DNA of 18,017 bases from the NCBI GenBank assembly GCA_034104265.1, contig JAXEEE010000060.1:1-18017 (forward strand). Direction: 5' to 3'. This DNA is from UBA11524 sp034104265. GTDB taxonomy: Bacteria > Bacillota > Clostridia > Christensenellales > Aristaeellaceae. The first letter of the stretch is position 1. The number at the start of each line of letters is the position of its first letter. The translations under genes and the position numbers were made by a program. The notes beneath the pieces were generated by a model. That model saw nothing but the letters and a program-made list of their open reading frames with translations. It did no database searches and was not told the DNA's origin. Below, in pieces: positions 13,962 through 18,017 of the stretch.

Positions 13962-14216
13962 ATGCATTATCAACGTTTGCGCGACCTGCGGGAGGATCAC
14001 GACCTGTCGCAGGATGCCCTGGTTCATCGCCTGGGCATGCATAAAACCACGTATACCAATTACGAGCAGGGCAAGCGCGAGCTGCCCTTCGCCCTGGCCA
14101 TCCGCCTGGCACAGCTGTACAACGTCAGCTTGGACTACATCGCCGGGCTGATCGACGACCCGAAGGCCATTCACGGCAGCAACCTTTACTTCCACGCGGA
14201 TGTAAAGAGCCGGTAA
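13962..14216 (+). CDS. Small XRE-family HTH transcriptional regulator
   Basis: This 84-aa protein is almost entirely one XRE helix-turn-helix: LRDLREDHDLSQDALVHRLG, then the recognition region HKTTYTNYEQGKRELP, then the stabilising helices up to SLDYIAGL. A short tail of about 18 residues follows. It is probably a DNA-binding repressor acting as a dimer. GGGAGG lies about 10 bases before the ATG. It is divergent from the 121-aa gene, with two inverted repeats in the gap, so local control including its own gene is the simplest reading. It ends 6 bases from the end of the converging 495-aa gene, with no terminator visible between them. Confidence 0.9.
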   Translation: MHYQRLRDLREDHDLSQDALVHRLGMHKTTYTNYEQGKRELPFALAIRLAQLYNVSLDYIAGLIDDPKAIHGSNLYFHADVKSR

Positions 14217-14222
14217 GCTCCG

Positions 14223-15710
14223 TCACGCCTCCCGTGCGGCCATGCGGGCAAGGTCTTCCAGGGCGGTCATGGTTTCATGGTGGGACATGACGTATCGTGG
14301 CAGCAGCTCCCGCATGAAGAACTCCCGGTACTTTCGCATGAAGCCCGGATGGGTCACCAGCGCCTCGGTGTGCTCCCCCGCCAGGTTGTAGTCCGTGTTG
14401 GCCTTGGTGAACATCACGCCATAGCCCTCGTACATGGTGATCTCCATGATGGGCGCGGGAGTGTCCTCCTTGAGGAAGTGGATATAGAAGTGCGGGTTTT
14501 TCGCCCCCTGATCCCGCAGATGGTTCAGGATGGCCATCCGCTCCGCCAGGGTGTAGGGACGCATGGCGAAGAAGTGATCCGTCTGCTTGCCGGTGCGCAT
14601 AAACGACCGCATGGCCTCCAGGCTGAAGACGATGTGCGTCACCTTGCGTTTGTGGAAGAAGTTCTCAAACCGCATCAGATGGATGTCATAGAAGCTCTGC
14701 ACCAGGGGCATCAGGTGCTCCCTGTCCGCAAAGCCGTAGTCACGGAAGCCGTCCATCACCGAGGGCAGCAGAATGTCCGGATGAATCAGGTTGATGGGCA
14801 CGTCCGGCTTGATGGAATAGACCTCCCTGTCGAATTCCATCTGCCGGTACTGCTCCGTGTACCGCAGGTAATCCTCCGGGCTGTCCGAGATCGGGAAGTG
14901 ATTCTGCAGCATGGTCAACTGATGGACATACTGCTGTATTTTCTCCTTGGCATGGATGTACCGGCTGACCTTCATCTCCACCATCAGCATGGTTTCCGTA
15001 TCGCACAGGGCCATAGCATAGTCGCGCTTTTCACCCGATGGACAGGAAATCTGCAGATGCATGACACCCGGTGCAAACAAGGCCGCCATTTCCCGTGTGC
15101 ACTTTTCAGGATCCAGCTGGCGGGCAATATACCAGCTGTAATACATCAGCGGCTGAATGGCCATCACGTTCTGGACCACCACATCGTCGCCCATGCTGAC
15201 ATAATGGATCACCTCCACACGGCCCTCCCGGCCTGCGGCAGCCAGTTCCTCCGCCATGGTGCTGCACAGGCCCGCATCGCAGCAGCCGCGTATGGAGATA
15301 TGCAGTCTGCCCATGGCCAGGAATTCCCGCAGCTGATCCCGCAGAGGTCTGGTCTGAAGCCTGTCATGCTCATCATCCATCATGACCATGATTTCCTTAT
15401 GCGTCACCTGCTGGGGCAGGATCAGCTGGCGGATGGCCTCGCTGCCCAGATAATCATTCACACCAATGCGCGTGATCACCATGGCTTCCTGCAGGTCCTG
15501 CCAGTGCTGCTCCGGCCATTTCGGCCCGATCTGGCTCTTCAGCGTATCCAGAAAATCCTCCTGCGCCTTGACGCTGCTCTGGTCTGACAGAATGCGGAAG
15601 ATGCTGTTTCGGCTGCGGAAGCCCACCATGCGGGATACCTCCGACGCAGACAGACCTTCCTCCTCCAGAATTCTCTTCAGACATTCGCTGAACCGTTCGT
15701 ACCGCTTCAT
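14223..15710 (-). CDS. Orphan HTH protein with large unknown C-terminal domain (495 aa)
   Basis: I do not recognise this family. The N-terminal 50-60 residues form a probable helix-turn-helix (CLKRILEEEGLSASEVSRMVG, then RNSIFRILSDQSS), so DNA binding is likely. The remaining 430 residues have no motif I can name. They contain a mix of strands and helices with several conserved-looking blocks: GRLHISIRGCCDAGLC (about 132-147), VIHYVSMGDDVVVQNVMAIQ (about 165-184), VEMKVSRYIHAKEKIQQYVH, and a C-terminal GYGVMFTKANTDYNLAG block. There is no membrane segment. A sensor or effector domain regulating unseen genes is an inference. GAGGTG lies 6 bases before the ATG and a near-consensus promoter at 15743-15771. 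It converges with the small XRE gene and is transcribed alone. Confidence 0.85.
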   Translation of the reverse strand: MKRYERFSECLKRILEEEGLSASEVSRMVGFRSRNSIFRILSDQSSVKAQEDFLDTLKSQIGPKWPEQHWQDLQEAMVITRIGVNDYLGSEAIRQLILPQQVTHKEIMVMMDDEHDRLQTRPLRDQLREFLAMGRLHISIRGCCDAGLCSTMAEELAAAGREGRVEVIHYVSMGDDVVVQNVMAIQPLMYYSWYIARQLDPEKCTREMAALFAPGVMHLQISCPSGEKRDYAMALCDTETMLMVEMKVSRYIHAKEKIQQYVHQLTMLQNHFPISDSPEDYLRYTEQYRQMEFDREVYSIKPDVPINLIHPDILLPSVMDGFRDYGFADREHLMPLVQSFYDIHLMRFENFFHKRKVTHIVFSLEAMRSFMRTGKQTDHFFAMRPYTLAERMAILNHLRDQGAKNPHFYIHFLKEDTPAPIMEITMYEGYGVMFTKANTDYNLAGEHTEALVTHPGFMRKYREFFMRELLPRYVMSHHETMTALEDLARMAAREA

Positions 15711-15742
15711 GGGCGCACCTCTGTTCGATCATGATAACCAGA

Positions 15743-15771
15743 ATTATACATACTTTCCTTTGGCTGGTCAA
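15743..15771 (-). promoter_or_regulatory. SigA-type promoter for the 495-aa HTH gene
   Basis: On the minus strand TTGACC (15771-15766), a 17-base spacer and perfect TATAAT (15748-15743), leaving a leader of about 25-30 bases before the ATG at 15710. No inverted repeat is obvious around it. Confidence 0.82.
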
Positions 15772-15816
15772 TCCAATTTAGTACAAATTGTGTGAATTTT
15801 CGCTGAATATTCATCC

Positions 15817-15847
15817 AAAAAGAGAGACAGCAGCATGGCTGTCTCTC
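15817..15847 (-). terminator. Intrinsic terminator after carB-dapF
   Basis: A perfect 10-bp stem pairs 15822-15831 (GAGAGACAGC) with 15838-15847 with a 6-base loop. On the minus strand it is followed by TTTTT (15821-15817). It lies 18 bases past the stop of the CarB-DapF frame. Confidence 0.82.
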
Positions 15848-15864
15848 CGAATAATTCTTATGGT

Positions 15865-18017
15865 TCAGATCTGGATGGTACCCTCGAAGTCGGTCACTGC
15901 GTCGCCGGTGAGCCACACCTGACCGTCCTTCTCATATCGCACCACCAGGGTGCCACCGGGCAGGTGCAGGTCGATATCCGCGCCGCGGCTGCACAGGCCG
16001 GTTTCCACCGCGGACACAGCCACCGCGCAGGCGCCGGTACCGCAGGCCGCCGTTTCGCCGATGCCCCGCTCCCACACGCGCATCTTGATGCTGTTGCCGT
16101 CCAGCACCTGGGCGAAGGACACGTTCACCCGCTGGGGGAACAGACGGTCATTCTCGATCATGGGGCCAACCTGCTCCAGGTCGATGTTGTTCACATCGTC
16201 CACGAACATGACCGCATGGGGGTTGCCCATGCTCACGCAGCAGATCTCCCGCTCCTGGCCCGCCAGGAACACCCTGCGCTGCATCACCCGCTCGCCCTCC
16301 AGGCGGACGGGTACCTCCGCAGGCTTGAAAGCCGGGCAGCCCATATCCACCAGCACGGAGAACACCAGATCCTCCCGGATGAACAGCTGCGCGCTCTTCA
16401 CGCCGCTGCCGGTTTCCAGGAGCATGGTTTCCTTGCGCACCCTGCCGGATTCGTACAGGTACTTGGCCACGCAGCGGATGGCGTTGCCGGAGACATAGCC
16501 CTCAGAGCCGTCGGCGTTGAACATGCGCATCTTCGCGTCGGCGTTGTCGCTGGGCATGATCAGCACAATGCCGTCGGAGCCGATGCCCGTGCGCCGGTTG
16601 GACAGGCGTACCGCCAGGGATTTGGGGCTGTCCACCGTCTGATCGAAGCAGTCAAAATAGAGGTAGTCGTTGCCTGTGCCGCGCATCTTGATGAAGTGCA
16701 GCTTCTTGCGGGTGGTGCGCATGTGGTTGATGTCCACCAGCTCCACATTTTGCAGGGAGTAGCGGCTGGTCAGCGCGTCCACAAGAGCGTTGGCGGTATC
16801 CAGGCTGGTGAACAGGGGGATGCCCCGCTCCACCGCCTTGCGGCGCATGCGCACGGACTCCAGCAGCGGACTGCGTCCCTTGTTGGAGGTGGAGATCACG
16901 TACTGCACCTGATCCATCTCCAGCATACGCTCCATGGCATTGTGCTTCACCGTGGCGGCAAAGAGGCCGTGCTCCTCCAGGGCCTTCGCCGTACCGGGGG
17001 TGGCGAAGAGCCGGAAGCCCAGTTCAGCAAACTTGCGGGCCACGTCCGCCGCCTCGGTCTTGTCCTTGTCACGAACGGACAAAAGCAGCCCGCCCTGATG
17101 GCGCATCTTGTACCCGGCGGCCACCAGGCCCTTGTAGATGGCCTCCTGCAGGTTGGTACCCAGGCCCAGCACCTCGCCGGTGGATTTCATCTCCGGGCCC
17201 AGGTGGGTGTCCACGTCCGCCAGCTTCTCAAAGGAGAAGCAGGGCACCTTCACCGCATAGTAGGGGCTCTGGCGGTACAGGCCCGTACCGTAGCCCATGT
17301 CGCGGATTTTCTCGCCCAGCATGGCCCGCACGGCCAGATCCACCATGGGCACGCCCGTCACCTTGCTGATGTAGGGCACGGTGCGGCTGGCGCGGGGATT
17401 GGCCTCGATGACGTACACCTCGTTGTGGTACACGATATACTGGATGTTGATCAGGCCCAGCGTACCCAGCTCGATGGCGATCTGCTTCGTCACCTCGATG
17501 AGCCGCTGCACCATGGCGCCGGTCAGGTTCCAGGCAGGATACACAGCAATGGAGTCGCCGCTGTGGACGCCGGCGGATTCCACGTGCTCCATGATGCCGG
17601 GAATCAGCACATCCTCGCCGTCGCAGATGGCGTCGGCCTCCGCCTCAATGCCCATGAGATACTGGTCAATTAGAATGGGATTGGTGATGCCCTGAGACAG
17701 GATAATGCGCATGTATTCCACAATGTCGCTGTCCTGGTAGGCAATAATCATGTTCTGCCCTCCCAGCACATAGGAGGGACGCACCAGCACGGGATATCCC
17801 AGCTCGTTGGCAGCCCTGAGGGCCTCCTCGGTGGTCATGACCGTGGTGCCGCGGGGGCGCTTGATGCCGTTGCGCTCCATGGCCTCGTCAAAGCGCTCGC
17901 GGTCCTCGGCCGCGTCGATCATGTCGGCGGAGGTGCCCAGAATGCGCACGCCGGCGTTCTGCAGGGCGCGGGTCAGCTTGATAGCCGTCTGTCCGCCGAA
18001 GGCCGCCACCACGCCCA
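15865..18017 (-). CDS. CarB (C-terminal half) fused to diaminopimelate epimerase DapF, 5'-partial
   Basis: One open frame joins two enzymes. The first part (18017 to about 16720) is the second half of carbamoyl-phosphate synthase large subunit: the second ATP-grasp domain (FGGQTAIKL, DRERFDEAM, VLVRPSYVLGG, VYVIEANPRASRTVPY) and the C-terminal MGS-like allosteric domain (LFATPGTAKALEEHGL to NVELVDINHM). It supplies carbamoyl phosphate for arginine and pyrimidine synthesis. After a linker of about five residues (TTRKK), DapF begins (LHFIKMRGTGNDY) and runs about 280 aa to the stop; DapF makes meso-diaminopimelate for cell wall and lysine. No stop and no ribosome binding site lies at the junction. 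In DapF the second catalytic Cys is present (GETAACGTGAC, codon 16044-16042), but the first is Ser in NADGSEGYVSGN (codon 16491-16489). The N-terminal half of CarB lies beyond the window. A terminator follows. Confidence 0.93.
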   Translation of the reverse strand, partial: GVVAAFGGQTAIKLTRALQNAGVRILGTSADMIDAAEDRERFDEAMERNGIKRPRGTTVMTTEEALRAANELGYPVLVRPSYVLGGQNMIIAYQDSDIVEYMRIILSQGITNPILIDQYLMGIEAEADAICDGEDVLIPGIMEHVESAGVHSGDSIAVYPAWNLTGAMVQRLIEVTKQIAIELGTLGLINIQYIVYHNEVYVIEANPRASRTVPYISKVTGVPMVDLAVRAMLGEKIRDMGYGTGLYRQSPYYAVKVPCFSFEKLADVDTHLGPEMKSTGEVLGLGTNLQEAIYKGLVAAGYKMRHQGGLLLSVRDKDKTEAADVARKFAELGFRLFATPGTAKALEEHGLFAATVKHNAMERMLEMDQVQYVISTSNKGRSPLLESVRMRRKAVERGIPLFTSLDTANALVDALTSRYSLQNVELVDINHMRTTRKKLHFIKMRGTGNDYLYFDCFDQTVDSPKSLAVRLSNRRTGIGSDGIVLIMPSDNADAKMRMFNADGSEGYVSGNAIRCVAKYLYESGRVRKETMLLETGSGVKSAQLFIREDLVFSVLVDMGCPAFKPAEVPVRLEGERVMQRRVFLAGQEREICCVSMGNPHAVMFVDDVNNIDLEQVGPMIENDRLFPQRVNVSFAQVLDGNSIKMRVWERGIGETAACGTGACAVAVSAVETGLCSRGADIDLHLPGGTLVVRYEKDGQVWLTGDAVTDFEGTIQI

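Noticed and set aside
14277..15587. A 436-codon plus-strand open frame opposite the 495-aa HTH gene
   Set aside because: It has no ribosome binding site or recognisable motif. The minus-strand frame has a promoter, a ribosome binding site and an HTH.
16720..16722. An internal ATG start for a separate DapF at the CarB-DapF junction
   Set aside because: There is no Shine-Dalgarno-like sequence at a suitable distance, and the frame is continuous with CarB. Not excluded, but less likely than a fusion.
15835..17673. A 612-codon plus-strand open frame, His/Gly/Val/Ala-rich
   Set aside because: It is the antisense shadow of the CarB-DapF frame in GC-rich DNA; the minus strand has clear enzyme motifs, and the plus frame has none.
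1..18017. CRISPR arrays, insertion sequences, prophage genes or tRNA genes other than the tmRNA
   Set aside because: I saw no regularly spaced repeats, transposase or integrase motifs, terminal inverted repeats, or tRNA cloverleaf sequences.

Overview
The window is a GC-rich, gene-dense chromosomal segment, most likely from a Gram-positive member of the Clostridia (Bacillota). This rests on strong GGAGG ribosome binding sites, SigA-type promoters, a T-box riboswitch, a tmRNA tag ending FAFAA, a YtqB/MnmM-type tRNA methyltransferase, a lipoprotein-type PotD and a DapF domain. A more precise placement (for example Christensenellales or Oscillospirales from a gut) would be a guess. I see no phage, transposon, CRISPR or plasmid functions.

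Layout. 1-1521: a bidirectional terminator, an unrecognised 232-aa protein on the minus strand, the broken start of a secreted protein, and 571 bases with no convincing gene that hold several small hairpins. 1522-2374 (minus): smpB followed by ssrA, the complete trans-translation ribosome-rescue pair. 2416-2466: divergent promoters for smpB and proA that appear to share one self-complementary -35 hexamer. 2495-7320 (plus): a seven-gene run (proA, HAD phosphatase, GNAT, RsuA/RluB pseudouridine synthase, mnmM, an AAC(6')-like acetyltransferase, Nudix hydrolase) with gaps of 1-21 bases, closed by a terminator shared with trpS. 7332-8700 (minus): trpS behind a tryptophan T-box and a near-consensus promoter. 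8805-13470 (plus): an XRE-cupin regulator followed by potABCD, a polyamine ABC importer, with a consensus promoter, two tandem inverted repeats as probable operators, and a terminator. 13476-14216: an unknown 121-aa gene and a small XRE regulator, divergent, with two copies of an 18-base inverted repeat between them, one overlapping the -10. 14223-15771 (minus): an orphan 495-aa HTH protein of unknown function with its own promoter. 15817-18017 (minus): a single open reading frame joining the C-terminal half of carbamoyl-phosphate synthase large subunit (CarB) to diaminopimelate epimerase (DapF).

The most unusual items are the CarB-DapF fusion, whose DapF part has serine where the first catalytic cysteine is expected; the orphan 495-aa HTH protein; the two newly read operator pairs; and the shared -35 of smpB and proA. 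The housekeeping logic is otherwise conventional: proline and tRNA/rRNA maintenance genes in one unit, Trp-tRNA-sensing control of trpS, and local repressor control of polyamine import.
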